Positions 48,150 to 59,396 of a DNA stretch of 64,000 bases are shown one piece after another. Source of the stretch: Mesostigma viride (Eukaryota > Streptophyta > Mesostigmatophyceae > Mesostigmatales > Mesostigmataceae); assembly GCA_009746045.1 (NCBI GenBank), contig RPFO01000086.1, positions 1,534,626-1,598,625 of the forward strand, given 5' to 3'. The notes beneath the pieces are model-generated. The model did not search any database, was not told where the DNA came from, and saw nothing but the letters and a program-made list of their open reading frames with translations. A program made the position numbers and the translations under genes. Numbering within the stretch: position 1 is the stretch's first letter; the number at the start of each line of letters is the position of its first letter.

Positions 48150-49207
48150 CTGTGCCGACTGGATGGGTCTGCATGCAAGCTTGAACGATCAGGGGAAGGC
48201 TTGGCTTCACTCCGTTTCCCTTGAGGGGAGCGTGGGGTCCGCATTCCTGCGCGCCCTCCCCATGAGCCCTTTGTTCACGCTGGTTCCGGCCCTTTACGCC
48301 ATCGCTCTCCGCCACCAGCTGTTTGCCCCGCAACCTCTCATCACGGCGGGTGCGTCCTGCGGCAGCTGCGGGCTTGCTCTGGATACTATACTGGGGCGCA
48401 CTACATCGCTTGCATGGGTGGCCAGCAGAACCAGAACTGGTTCCTCTATCTCCATACCGCTCTCCTCCGAGCCGGAGTGGTGTGTGCCCCATGGTTCGGT
48501 CGGTCTTTACCCACTCCACCCTCAAGTGCGAGGACGCGGATGGGGCCACCCTCTACTCACCCAACCACCGCCCCGACATTACCGTGCTTGATGACTACGA
48601 CGGGCAGGGTTGCCACCCATGCTCATCGATGTCTCCGTGGCTCAGCCGCTCTCCGGTCGCCACATCCTCCGGGCGGCTGTGGATGCATGCCGGCGCTGCT
48701 GCCGCTGTGGCTGAGCGCGACAAGTTTGCCTCCTACGGCAATGTGGGGCCCCACCGGGTCATATCCCCTTTGTCCTTGACGATTTCGGGGCCATGGGCCC
48801 AAATTAAGACAGCGGAGTTTTTCCACGAGTGCTGCCAGCGCCGCAAAGACCGCCTCGACCTCGAGGGTCTGCGCCCGCACGTGGTCCTCGTATTGGCGGC
48901 AGCGCCTGCATGTCACTCGCCCTCACTCGCACCGTGGCTGATGTGTTATTCCGCTGCATCCGGGCCGACTTTGTCGCGACCCATGCGGTCTAGATCCCTC
49001 CCAGGCCTGCAGGGCGGGCCGGCAGCGATGTTGCTGTGCGTCGTAGTTTTGTGATGCATAGTTAGTTTTACCTTGTGCAGCTGGCGTGATCCTTGGATGT
49101 CCGTGTCAGATTCCTATTAATTTCTCAGGGTTCTTCTCCTTTTCGGGTTTTACCTTGTGTTGCATGCCCATCTCACCTCCGTAATCTATCATTCTCAATG
49201 AATATAT
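48150..49207 (+). pseudogene. Degenerate LINE ORF2 C-terminus with 3' UTR
   Basis: Fragments in shifting frames: SPLFTLVPALYAIALRHQLF, TAGASCGSCGLALDT (Cys-rich), GAHYIACMGGQQNQNWFLYL, then YGNVGPHRVI, KTAEFFHECCQRRKDRLDLE and a C-terminal TRTVADVLFRCIRADF-like stretch. These match the fragment at 29583-30056 in order. Several indels and stops show it is dead. It is followed by a 3' UTR ending CTCACCTCCGTAATCTATCA and an AATATATATA tail. Confidence 0.75.
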
Positions 49208-49224
49208 ATACACGCAGGTGCATG

Positions 49225-49505
49225 GTGGGCCGGCAGCGGTGTTGCTGCGTGTCGTAGTTTTGTGATGTAGTTGTACCTTGTGCAGCTGGCGTGCTCCTTG
49301 GATGTCCGTGTCAGATTACTAATAATTTCTTCAGGGTTCTTCTTCTTTTGGGTTTTTTTCCTTGTGTTGCATGCCAATTGATCTCACCTCCGTAATTTAT
49401 CATTCTCAACTGAATGAATATATACATACACATTCCTTATGCTGCATGCCACTCTCATGATCACCTCCTTAACTTATCATTCTCAATGAATGTATACACA
49501 CGTAT
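49225..49505 (+). repeat. Two further copies of the same LINE 3' end
   Basis: 49225-49435 repeats the preceding 3' UTR from GGGCCGGCAGCG to the tail. 49431-49505 is a shorter third copy (CACCTCCTTAACTTATCATT). The head-to-tail 3' ends suggest repeated insertion at the AT-rich tail or tandem duplication. Confidence 0.75.
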
Positions 49506-49927
49506 GATATGTCTATAGGTCATCTATGTAGCGACCTTTGCGTATACATGCACAACATCTAGCTAACAAAGTGCTCATCCAACGCACGATAACCACGCAG
49601 GATGTGTAAGGAACATATAAGTGACCTTTGCATACAGCACAATGCCTACACAGGCTGGCACATGATTGCGTTTGGTCCTTAACCATGCGTGTGCATGCAA
49701 ATTGGCTTGACCCTCATCGTGGCTGCTGTGATCGACAGCGCCAGCATGTATTGCCACATAGCGCCCTGACCGATTGCTTGGTGAGATACACACTGAGCAG
49801 AAGCTCAGTAGAAATCAACATAATGTTGCCAATAAATGGCAGCTGTCCGCTCATTCTTGCACTTGGTTCTGGCCATGACAGCAGCTGTATCCTCTCACAT
49901 AAGCGTGCTCAAGAAACCCGATGGCAT
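49506..49927. other. No recognisable gene
   Basis: Spacer between the LINE nest and the stop codon of the minus-strand SGNH-like gene. Confidence 0.5.
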
Positions 49928-51649
49928 TTAAGGGATGCTACACAGGACATTGGCCAGTATATTGGTGACTGCAGCATTCGCTAAATTCTTGCAATGCCAC
50001 GGGAACTGCGCGCGCTCGTGCATGTGGTTTTCCTCACAACTCCAGTGCAAGCCGTCAAAGCAGTACTCCGGCGTGAGCCCGTCCGTCAGCGCCGCAAAGT
50101 CCACAATGTGGGCCTTACCTGCGGAGCCGCAGCATGAAGATGGTATTGAGACAGGAAATCCAGGCATAGCAGTAGTTTCTCGTTGATAGTAGTATAGGAA
50201 TGCACCAAGAAGGGCAGCTGGAACTCAGCCCGGACATTAGCTGCATCGACCCGATTCCCCCAAACCAGGACCTTCAGAAGGGAATCCGCGAGCAGTTTAG
50301 AAACACAAAGCATATGACCCCGATCATGGATGTGGTGCATACCAGCATGGCGTAAACCTCATCCATGCACACCCACAGGCCTCAAGCTTGATGGTAAAAC
50401 TGTGGCATGGTGCTCACCCCCGCTGTTTGGTGAACACACGCGGGATTGGCCAAGGGAGATGCGAGAGGGCCACACACTGCCATCTTCCAGGCATCATGGG
50501 CAGTAAAATAGGACACTCTATCGGGACACTCTATCAGTCTGTAATCTGCGAGACAGAGAGCACATGAGCCCTGGTTATACTCGCGGCTACCAGCGGCACA
50601 GCCAACAGGACATTCAGTTCAAAAACCAGTCAACAGCAGCCAATGCCTCTGCGGCGTGCTCCCCATACGAGAGCGCAAGGCCTCACGACTCGCAATATAC
50701 AACATTTGGCGCATCGATGCACAGCACGACAGATTTGGACTTCTACATGTCGAAAAACCAGACGATGACAAAACCATGGCCTCTACACAAACACAGGCCG
50801 ACACAGGATGGTGAGGCAACTGACACCGGGGTATGTGAGCTGCCAGCCGCCAGCCGCCAGGAAAAGCCCCACTCCATGATGCCACAAGCGACCTACCCGC
50901 CACCCACCAGGCTAGGCTACTCAACACCCAACGAGACCTGCTTTATGCTGCTGACCATGCGCTAGCCACGTCCACCTCCACTGGAGAGGTATGGAACGGC
51001 CAGGGGTAAAAACCAAACAACGACGAGGAAGCTTTTTCCACCAACAGGGAAAGTATATCCAACTCTCACTGGGGACCATATCCAACCACCGGGGAACCCT
51101 TGCTTGATGCTGCCAATGGTACGAAACCTAACAACTTGACCACCTGGAGATGTTTTCCACCCACCGGGGAACGCCTGCTGCATGATGGCGGCGGCACGCT
51201 CGTTGGCCCACTTGACGCGGTCAAACGTGTTGTGCACCAGCGGCATGCTTACGGTGGCTTCCGTCGCAAAGTCGATCGGCCCCTCCATGCCCTCCCATCC
51301 TAAACGGCCCGCGGGGCGCCGGTTGGGCCCAATCCAACGCTCATACGCGGCCCCGGAGGGGAACCACGCGTATCCCTTTCTCAGGCCCTCCCGCGGCGTG
51401 TCAGGGATATGCCCCGCCAGCACATCCTCTTCCATCCACAACCTGAGCATGCCGCACTGGCACAGGCAGTGGGGTGCGTCTGCGCTGCGTCCGCAGCTGT
51501 ACGACTTGCCGCCGGGGCAGCGGCACTCGCCGGGGTGCCCCCCTGCCGACTTGTAGACGCGGGTGGGTGACGTGATCCATACGATTTGGCCCTTAAACTG
51601 CGCATCATTCTGCAGGATGGACACCAGCTCGTAGAGGTTACGCTCGTAC
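49928..51649 (-). CDS. Gene D: 3' exons of an SGNH/GDSL-hydrolase-like protein (5' part missing)
   Basis: Two exons, 51649-51165 and 50118-49928, joined in phase 1. The exon starting at 51649 begins in phase 2, so at least one upstream exon exists. Residues include YERNLYELVSILQND, KGQIVWITSPTRVY, a Cys-rich loop (GECRCPGGKSYSCG ... CLCQCG), NTFDRVKWANERAAAIMQQ and, across the splice, FPGKAHIVDFAALTDGL. The last exon has FDGLHW, the position of the Asp-x-x-His catalytic pair in SGNH hydrolases, and a conserved-looking end (NLANAAVTNILANVLC). Substrate unknown; acyl or carbohydrate esterase activity is a guess from the family. The intron repeats the exon-end/donor sequence. Upstream sequence is replaced at 51933 by a Ty3 element, so the gene may be disrupted or have a very long intron. 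Confidence 0.65.
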
Positions 51650-51654
51650 CTGGA

Positions 51655-51733
51655 GAAGGGGGGGGGGGAGACCCAGCAGGGGAGGGGGAGGGGGAGGGGG
51701 GGGGGGAAGGGAGGGGGAGGGGGAGGGGGAGGG
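51655..51733. repeat. (GGGGGA)n purine tract
   Basis: The minus strand is (TCCCCC)n and directly precedes the acceptor of the gene D exon starting at 51649, acting as a long polypyrimidine tract. Confidence 0.9.
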
Positions 51734-52774
51734 AGAACAAACATTGGAAATGATAAGAAAGAAAATGAAAGACAGGCCCCATCCATTGCTGCCTATCCCA
51801 TGACAACACATCATGGTTTGTCATACACCTGTCACAAGCTCATACGGGAAAGCCCATGCCAGCGCAGCAGTATCCAGACATTCCTTTGATGGCTGAACCC
51901 ATTTAGGCACACGCCGTCTGCCTATTTCCCACTGTTACGTCGCGTAACAATTCGTTGTAGTTACGGACGTAAAGTAGGTCTTTTGCCTCGGTTGTCCCTA
52001 GGTTTACGTGTAGTTCCTACCGGGACATTATTGTCCTCGTAACAGTACTGTGGTACATTGGGTGCCTTTGGGCGCCGCGCCGCGTACTTTATTAGTGGTC
52101 CTCATCCTTTGGTAGAATGTAGTGGACCAGCGTGCATCGGTAGGCGAGGGCCAGGTCGGCCCGAGCGTGTTGGACCGTTGGTGACCATTTATGCACGTTC
52201 TACCCAGTGTTTTTTTTAGTGGCGATACACCGCCAAATGTGGCGGTGTGGCACTTTTTTTGGCAAAATGTGGCGTTGCCACCCACTTTGACAGGGCTCCC
52301 AAGAAGCCACAATTTGGCCGTGCTGTTCTACTTCGTAGTTTCGTTTCGCCACAGGGTGGCCGTGCCTGAAGTTTACTCTAGTACAGGTTACGCCACAATT
52401 GGCGGTGTCAGCCGGTCTTCCGGTCGGCGTTCCGCCACAAGCCTCCCTAGTACTAGACTACTACTATGAGTACTACTATGACTGACTGACTGCATAGTGC
52501 ATGTACAGTACGTAGAGCCCGGCCGGCGGCCAAGTGCCAAGTGGCAAGTGGCCCGCTGCCCGAGACCAGAGCACGGAGAGTGCACTGTGCAGACTGCAGC
52601 TTGTGTGCATTTCATTAACTGCATTTTCACGACAGCTGGCTCATATAACAGCTGGCGAGTGGCGGCCTGGCGCCTCAGTATTAAGTCACTCGCCAGCCAT
52701 ACTGCATTGACTAATGTGTTTCGACTTTCGGCACTAGTAATCGTTGTTGTTAATTTACCAAGTAGGAAAAATCC

Positions 52775-55377
52775 ATGGCAGACGCTGGGCCGTTTAGGCC
52801 ACCTGGGCCGCCGCAGGTAGTGAGGGGAGGAGAGAGAAGAAATAGTGTGTTTTATGGCACCGGGCTTGGCCGGAAGCCTTTGGCCCTCCCAGCCGGAATG
52901 CGATGCAAACCAATCTTTCCAGGTCCGAATGGAGCCTCCATTGTCGTTGGGAAAACCAAGGCGACGGTAGAGATCGCTCCCGAGGAGGCGAAAAGGCTTA
53001 GGTCGAAGGAGACGCGGGCTGCTGCTCGGCGGGTAGAGAGTGAGGGGGCGCCCGAACATCCCGAGGTGATAGGGGCAGACGCGAACTACATCAAGGTCAG
53101 CATTAAGGTCATGGACGGGGAAGTGGGGTCCGATGTGCCTTCGAATGGATGTGATGCGCCCCTCATTTCCTTGGTGCTGCTTTCCATTTTCGTAGCGCCA
53201 CCTGCCAAGAGGGATTGGAAGGGCGCGGATGCCAATAGGAAGTGGAAACCCGAATGGGGGCTGCGTTTCCCATGGTTGCGCTATGACGAAGAGAAGGACG
53301 AAGCATACTGCGGCCCTTGCCGTGATGCCAAGGTCACCATCGGGCTGGGTAGGGGGACCAAGGTTTTCAAGATCGACACTTTCAAGACACACGTTGTGGC
53401 TGACTCTCACGTGGCCGCCATTGCGAAGGAGAAGAGCGAGTGCCTGCGGGTGTATTCAGGGGAGGAGAGGAGCACGCAGAGCCGGCAGAGGCAGACGGTC
53501 ATGGGCGAGTTTGCCCCCCCCCTGGTCAGCTGAGCAAGTCCGACCGACTTAAGCTCAAGCAGTTCAAGGCGATGGCGTACACCCTGGCGAAGGGTAAGCC
53601 TATGACTGATTATGAGTCGCTGCCAACGCTCCTTTGCGAATACGAGGAGATGAGGGACGCGCTCCCCTCCCACCATTGGACTGACGGCTCAGGTTGGGAG
53701 ATGGCGGAGGCGTTGGATGCCGTGTTGCTTGCTGACCTTAAGGCAAGGGTCGCCGCGGCTAGGTATGTCGCGGTCACCGTCGATGAGTCCAAGGCCAATG
53801 ATAACGTAGAATTCATGTCGGTGGAGGTGGCTTTTGTGGAGGATGGAATAAAGCAGCAGGAGTTTGTCACGCTAAAAAAGGTGACTGCGGTGGACGCCCT
53901 CTCCCTGCACAACGAGCTGTGCATAGTAATGCGAGGCATGCTCGGAATCACGGACGATCAGCTCGTGGTGAAGCTGGTTGGCTTCGGGTCAGATGGGGCA
54001 TCGGTGATGATGGGGCAGCGGAAGGGTGTCGGGAAGAAGCTCTTGATGAGCAATGCACCCTTCCTCGTGCCCATGCACTGCGCGCCGCACAAGCTCAGCC
54101 TGATAGCGAACGAGCTCAAGGGGAACTCCTTGTTTGCGCGGGTGGAGTCAATCCTCAAGTCAGCACACAACTGGGTGGCGCACTCAGCCATGAAGTCAGA
54201 GCAACTGAAGATGTGGCAGGGGATGCTGGGCACGGGTGGCCGGAAGCTGCAGCGCGTGTCCGACACACGCTGGCTTAGCGTGCAGGGGTGCCTCAACACG
54301 TTCCGCATTGAGTATCCTGCGATCGCCATGTGCTTGGCCACCTACCAACACAAGGAAGTGGAGCAAATGGCAGCAGCACAGGACTTGCTAGCCAACATGC
54401 TGGACATTGACACCCAGCTCGGGGTGGTCGTGTTCGCGCGCATGCTGGATGCCATGAATTTCTTGGTCAAGCAGTGCCAGCAGCAGGACCTGCAGCTCGA
54501 CACCCTTGCCCATGCGATCGAGGACTGCAAGACAACAATCCGTGATGAGTATGTGGAAGGGCCCAAGGTGTTCACTGGGACCCTCTGGAAGGGGTTTATA
54601 GACTTGGATGCCGACACGTCACCCTTTCTCACCGACCGCGGCGAGGTTTTCCGCAACTGCCAGGAAATGGAACACCCGGTAACATGTCAAACGGTGCACG
54701 AGGCCTCGGGTTCTCGGGCTCGCTACGTTTCAGTGGCAAGTGTCACGGAGGAGGAGTTCAGACTCCGCGTAATTGCTGCGCAGGAGCAGGCTACCGCTGC
54801 GGCCAAGGTGGTGCTGGACGACTTCGATATCCGATTCCCACCAAACGGTCTGCTCTCCGCGATGTCCATTTTGCAGCCAGGCTGGTGGACTGAGAAGGAG
54901 CGCGACGTGGCCGAGGTGCAGAAACAAGTTCAGGTGCTCAAGCGCAAGTTTGCTGTGGGGGTCACCATGGTGAATGGGAAGAAGGTGGGCCCACTGATTT
55001 CCCCGTCCCTCCTGGATGACCAGCTCGACTCCTTTATGCTCATGATGAAGAGCAACAGCCAGGAGTACACGTCCGCAAGGGCGTTGTGGAAGGTTTTGTT
55101 GACCAACCCGCTCATGCACGAGTTTGTGGGGGCGTATCTGCAGCTGGCAGAGTTGATGCTGCTCCTCCCTCTTACCAGCGTGGAGAATGAGCGGAGGTTC
55201 AGCCACATGAATTTCATTAAGAGCGATATTCGCAACCGCCTTCTCGAGCGCCATCTGAACGTGGCGGTCCGCATCTTTGCATGCAGCTCTTCATACGAAG
55301 ACATGCCGATCCAGGCGGCATATGCAGTGTGGTCTGCGGAGAAGGGCCGCCGCGCAACCGGCAGTGTTCTTACTTAA
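52775..55377 (+). CDS. hAT-family transposase (one frame break)
   Basis: An ATG at 52775 opens a frame with a basic N-terminus and a TTF-type zinc-finger region (EAYCGPCRDAKVTIG, FKTHVVADSHVAAI). The frame stops at 53533 and the protein resumes one base back from LSKSDRLKLKQFKAMAY; the break lies in the C9 run at about 53514-53522. The remainder to 55377 has the RNase H-like core (VAVTVDES, FGSDGASVMMGQRKG, PMHCAPHKLSLI, SDTRWLSV) and a C-terminal hAT dimerisation region (LPLTSVENERRFSHMNFIKS, NRLLERHLNVAVRI). It catalyses cut-and-paste excision and integration. With one more or two fewer bases in the C run the frame would be intact, so the element may be young or the break an assembly error. 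Confidence 0.9.
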
Positions 55378-55384
55378 ATACATA

Positions 55385-56204
55385 ATTGCTTATATGATTC
55401 CTTGCTGCTAGCTACTAAGTTTTCTTATTTTCTGTGCTTTCCGCGGAATCTCAAATTTTGGGCAGCTAGCGTTTTCAAGTTTGTTGCCCGGCCTTCTGAC
55501 GACAACGTAATTGCTTACATTGTCCCCGCCATCGGCATGTAGTCAAGTGTGCAAGCTAGTCATGGCTTCGCTTTTAGAGGGGCGTAATTATTAATGAACT
55601 TTAAATAAAATGATGAGGCCACCAATGAGCAATTGCGAATGAGCCATAATCCTTATTATTCGTTCATGACGGAATCACGGAAACTAGGAAGCCAAACATT
55701 ACTAAGTCGGTCGTGAGAAGTAATACTGCGCCAATACAACAAATTAAGTAAGTTCAAAGCACACAGTGCTTTTTTTTGAATTTATTCTCGCGTGACGTAG
55801 TGATTTCATAAATTTAGTACGGCCGCTTACTGAAGCTTATGAGCTGACTAACTTTCAGTTGACTTTTGACTGAGTAACCTCACTTCATAGTAGACTGAAA
55901 CTAATTAGGTAACTATAATGCATCCTTAGTCTCATTATTTAACGCGTTAGTAAACACTACACCTTCATAGGTTTTTATACTTTTCATTTAAGTAGGAAGA
56001 CACAAGTGCAATTGAAGTATGATGAGAATGGGGCTGCCCGCCAGCAGGCCGGGCAGCCGGCGGCCCGGCGCCCGGCGCCGATGCCTGAGACGGAGACGCT
56101 CGCCCGCCTTGTGTACAGCCAGTACGGCGCCGCGCCGCGCTGACCCCACTGCCGGCAGGGTCATTTGCTGCACCAAAAAGCCAGCCCGCCACACGTGGCC
56201 GTGC
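55385..56204. other. 3' non-coding part of the hAT element
   Basis: AT-rich sequence followed by a GC-rich patch (about 56030-56150) with palindromic GCCGG/CCGGC motifs. No gene. Confidence 0.6.
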
Positions 56205-56449
56205 CAAGCCCAATTTTAATTGGCTTAAAGCCACACATTGGCCGAGTAAACTGAAGTTTTCATAGTTCGAAACGCCACAAGTGGCCTAGCGCCACTAGTA
56301 GCGAAAACCTTAAAAAAAACACTGGTTCTACCCCTCGTGTGTGCACTCGGCGTGTGTTAAATGAATTAACACATATAGGCTTGGGTCACGGCAGTGTAGT
56401 TGTGTTTCCTTCCTCTATTCCTGGAGTAAACGGGTTGTGTAAATGGCCT

Positions 56450-57074
56450 ATGGCGTATTATAGTAACACTTACGTTAATGCATTGAGATCTGGATCGTCT
56501 CGTTCGTCTTTCGCTAGGGGTTTAACTAGAGGTGGCTTGACTACTTTAGGTAGCATCAGGCCAGGTAGAGGTAGAGGTAGTGGTAGATACCCGAGGCGTA
56601 ACAATGGACTCGGAGGAATTTTAGGTAGAGAACCAGACGACGATCCCCTGCAACATACGTCATTGAATCAACCCTTCCGCGTCCGGGAAAATGAAGACGA
56701 CACCTACTTGACAGGTAATGGGCGGGTCGCCTGCAAGCTGGGAGGGTAGTGCTGCCCGATTCGGGACACGCCCTGCCTAGAAGATAGACCTGCTCGAAGC
56801 GGAAAATCCTTTTATAGATAGCTCCTTTTCCTTGTTTGATTTTCTTGAGACATGTGGCCTACCGTCGTAGATAGGTGATGGTTTTGGTTCTACGTTAGAG
56901 AGACGACTAGCGTCTCGTAGATTACACTTTTCTGCATTCTTGCCTGCGTTGTATTTAGACGACCCATCGCCAGACGCAGAATTCTTGAGACCGGATACTT
57001 ACGACCACCTGGCGCTGGAAACCTCGTCCCTGCGTGCGTCGTCAATCTGGTTCGGTTTCAGACACCCGAGATAA
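56450..57074 (+). CDS. Possible spliced leader ORF of the chromovirus
   Basis: An ATG at 56450, inside the inferred LTR, opens a frame rich in Arg/Gly (SIRPGRGRGSGRYPRR) and continuing NQPFRVRENEDDTYLT. A donor at 56715 (GTAATG) and acceptor at 56897-56898 (TTAG) would join it in phase 1 to RRLASRRLHFSAFLPALYLD ... WFGFRHPR with a stop at 57072-57074, giving 146 residues. The second part is open and protein-like but lacks its own ATG. Function unknown; the splice is inference. Confidence 0.35.
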
Positions 57075-57131
57075 GTCGCCTTCCCCTCGTTCTCCTTATT
57101 TGACTACTCAAGACCTACCAGGTGCGTTAAC

Positions 57132-57536
57132 ATGAGCCAGCGACGTCCTTTTCCTGCTCCTTCTCATTCGACTAGTAATAATAGTTTAGCGAAGTATTAC
57201 GTAGTGATTACCCCTCAATGGGCATCTATTTTCTTATCGTGGGCCGATGCTAGGAAGTTCGTTCAGTCACGTGCTTATAACGTCTCCAAATATAAGAAGT
57301 TTATGTCCTTTGAAGAAGCTCAGACCTACCTCTTAAAGCATAGTGAATCAGATTTGGGTCTCCATTCTCGTCCTTCTCCTCATGCTCGTCCTGCAGTAGA
57401 TAGTCTTGTTTTTGTTACACCACCTCCATCTCCTCCTTCGTCTCCCCCTAAACGGGCTGCATCCTCATCTAGCTTAGATACGCCTCTCACCTTAGAGTTC
57501 GGTTCCCTATCCATTACTGTTGCTAAAAAGGATTGA
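57132..57536 (+). CDS. Chromovirus accessory ORF with RNase H1-N / caulimovirus P6-type domain
   Basis: 134 residues from ATG 57132. Residues about 20-70 (KYYVVITPQWASIFLSWADA, VQSRAYNVSKYKKFMSFEEA) match the pattern of the small hybrid-binding domain at the N-terminus of eukaryotic RNase H1 and in the caulimovirus transactivator/viroplasmin (Pfam Cauli_VI): YYVV start, W-x(3,4)-A/C ... V, YKKF, EEA. The C-terminus is Pro/Ser-rich. In known proteins this fold binds RNA/DNA hybrids or dsRNA. Here it sits just before gag in the same AT-rich style, so it is most likely part of the element. Confidence 0.65.
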   Translation: MSQRRPFPAPSHSTSNNSLAKYYVVITPQWASIFLSWADARKFVQSRAYNVSKYKKFMSFEEAQTYLLKHSESDLGLHSRPSPHARPAVDSLVFVTPPPSPPSSPPKRAASSSSLDTPLTLEFGSLSITVAKKD

Positions 57537-57660
57537 GTTAAATTGTTTCCTTCTTTTAGGACACTAAAAGCTTTTCCTTTTCTTTCCCTGCCTTAAATTA
57601 GGCCTTGTCCTTTTTCCTTGTTGCTTTCAGTTAGATTCCTAATTATTTACTTAATTAAAA

Positions 57661-59396
57661 ATGGATCCAGTGGGTGGTAACATGTCGCCTATACCTACCA
57701 ACACTCCTACTATGAGTAATAATAATAATAATAATACTAACAACCATAACAACAATCGTGGTAACCGACGGGACTCACTTGAAACGGTGCACCATCTCAC
57801 TCCTCAAGGTAATCTGCGTACCTCACCTCCTTCTCCTGTTACTGGTGGTCGCCGTCGTCCCTCACTTACCCCTCCTACCTATGAACAACGTATGCAAGTC
57901 AGATTTAGTGATGACCCTTCCCTTACCTTGAACCAGACCCCTGCCCCTCCTGCAACCTTGGCTCAACCCTCCAGCAGGTCCTCACTAACTAACAATGCTT
58001 CTAGGCATCCTTCCCACCCTGTGCCTTCCATGCCTGCTTTTAACACGGGTCGTGCATCTGCCCCTGTCGGCCCTTCTGGACGCCCTAGTGCAGTTCCCTT
58101 TTACCCACCTGCTTCCTGGTCCTACCCTGAGACGGCCTATGAGGCAGCCCAGGTCCCTACCCGTGTGGCTGATTTAGAAGTTAATAGTGATTTCAGCACC
58201 ATGCCTCTAGATGATAGAAATTATGATCATTTTGCCTATTCCTCTCTTCGTGAGCAATATACTGTCCCCTTCTCTTATGGGCACCAGCCTGAAACGGTGG
58301 CCCCTTCTAGACCCCTACCCAAGACTTTTCCTCTTCCTTCCTTCTATCCCGCTTATGTAGCAGTGGAAGATAGTGGCCCTATGGGAAAAACTGACTCTTC
58401 TAATCCCCCTAAGCCCCCTGCTCTTCCCCTCTTTGCTAACCTTCCCAAGCTGGATGTCAAGTCTACCCCTCAACAGTTTTTCACCTTTATTATGTTGCTT
58501 ACCCAGAACACAGAGTCGTGGCAGAATCATAATAGATGGCGTCTCTCTGATGCTGTATTAGTTCCTCACTATCTTACAACCTGCATTACTCCTGAGCTTG
58601 CTAACCTCATTCAGTGTGAGTCTTTGGCCTCTCATGCCTACCCTAACTCTGTAGCAGAATTGTTTAAGCGTTTAGAGAACCATTTAGTCCCTCCTGATTC
58701 AGATTGGCAGGATAGATTAGCCTTTGGTACCTTGCAGCAGGGTACTAAATCATTTAAGGAGTATATGAAAGAGTTTGATGCTCAGATGGTACGAATTAGG
58801 GATTTGTCGGGTGCAGAAGTACGTGCTCGCTTCCTCCAAGGCCTCAGTAGACCTTTATTACGTGAAGTCAAGCGCCAGTTCTCTGCCTACCGTTTTACTG
58901 ATCTGCCCCTCAAGCATGTGCGCCAGCATCTCTTGCGAGTAGCAGATTTCTTCACCACTCCTTCTCTCCCTACCCGTTCCCGTATTAATAATATTATCCT
59001 TACCCCTGAGGAGGAGAACTCCTATGTAGAAGAATTAGATATCTGCGTTGCTGATCTTCAGCTCTTGATGTCTCTCATATCACATGCTATCATTGTAAGG
59101 AAGTAGGTCATCTTAAACGTGAGTGCCCCAAGTTCCTTTCGGGTGCTCCCCCTCATCCCGACGCTCGCCCTCCTCGTACCCCTCAGCGTGCTCCTATTCG
59201 TCCTACTTCAGGACGCATTCCCTCAGCTACCCCTAGTAGGCTGAATGCTGTGCAGACAGGACCCCCAGGGTTCCCCTATGATAATCAGGCTCCCGCACCC
59301 TCTTCGCTCCCTCGTGACCCTCCAGCAGTGGCTTTTTCGCCAGGGTCTTCTTCGGGGTTAGTTCCTATGGATTTGGGGGGGGAGGGGGAACAGTAG
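57661..59396 (+). CDS. Chromovirus Gag (capsid and CCHC nucleocapsid, one frame break)
   Basis: An ATG at 57661 follows an A-rich leader (AATTAAAA). Residues about 1-250 are low-complexity (Asn, Pro, Ser). Residues about 260-440 are a Ty3-type capsid region (PLFANLPKLDVKSTPQQFFT, LFKRLENHLVP, FGTLQQGTKSFKEYMKEFDA, ARFLQGLSRPLLREVKRQF). The frame diverges after about 59055; one base back it reads CYHCKEVGHLKRECPKF, a CX2CX4HX4C zinc knuckle, and ends at a TAG at 59394-59396. A single missing base near CAGCTC (59058-59063) would explain it. Gag forms the particle and binds RNA. Confidence 0.85.

Larger units (their letters stand above)
52205..56324 (+). mobile_element. hAT DNA transposon, 4120 bp
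   Basis: Termini CAGTGTTTTTTTTA on both ends (14-bp TIR) and an exact 8-bp target duplication GTTCTACC at 52197-52204 and 56325-56332, the hAT hallmark. Subterminal regions are dense in GCCAC/GTGGC motifs in both orientations (TTTGGCCGTG, GTGGCCGTGCC), probably transposase-binding sites. It carries one transposase gene. Confidence 0.95.
51933..56468 (+). repeat. 5' LTR of the chromovirus, interrupted by the hAT element
   Basis: It begins TGTTAC (51933) and ends GTAACA (56463-56468), short inverted ends beginning TG and ending CA as LTRs do. Removing the hAT element and one 8-bp duplication leaves about 408 bp. No tRNA-type primer-binding site is obvious directly after 56468 (CTTACGTTAATGC), so the LTR end is inferred. 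The second LTR needed for proof lies outside the window. Confidence 0.5.

Noticed and set aside
50086-50340. Minus-strand 84-codon frame as an extra exon of gene D
   Set aside because: Direct splicing 51165 to 50118 keeps phase and gives a continuous SGNH-like sequence; the extra frame would not.
51381-51824. Minus-strand frame with Pro/Ser-rich start upstream of the gene D exon
   Set aside because: The extension runs through the (TCCCCC)n polypyrimidine tract before a good acceptor, so it is intron.
52388-53410. 340-codon minus-strand frame
   Set aside because: Antisense to the 5' part of the hAT transposase and the element's left end.
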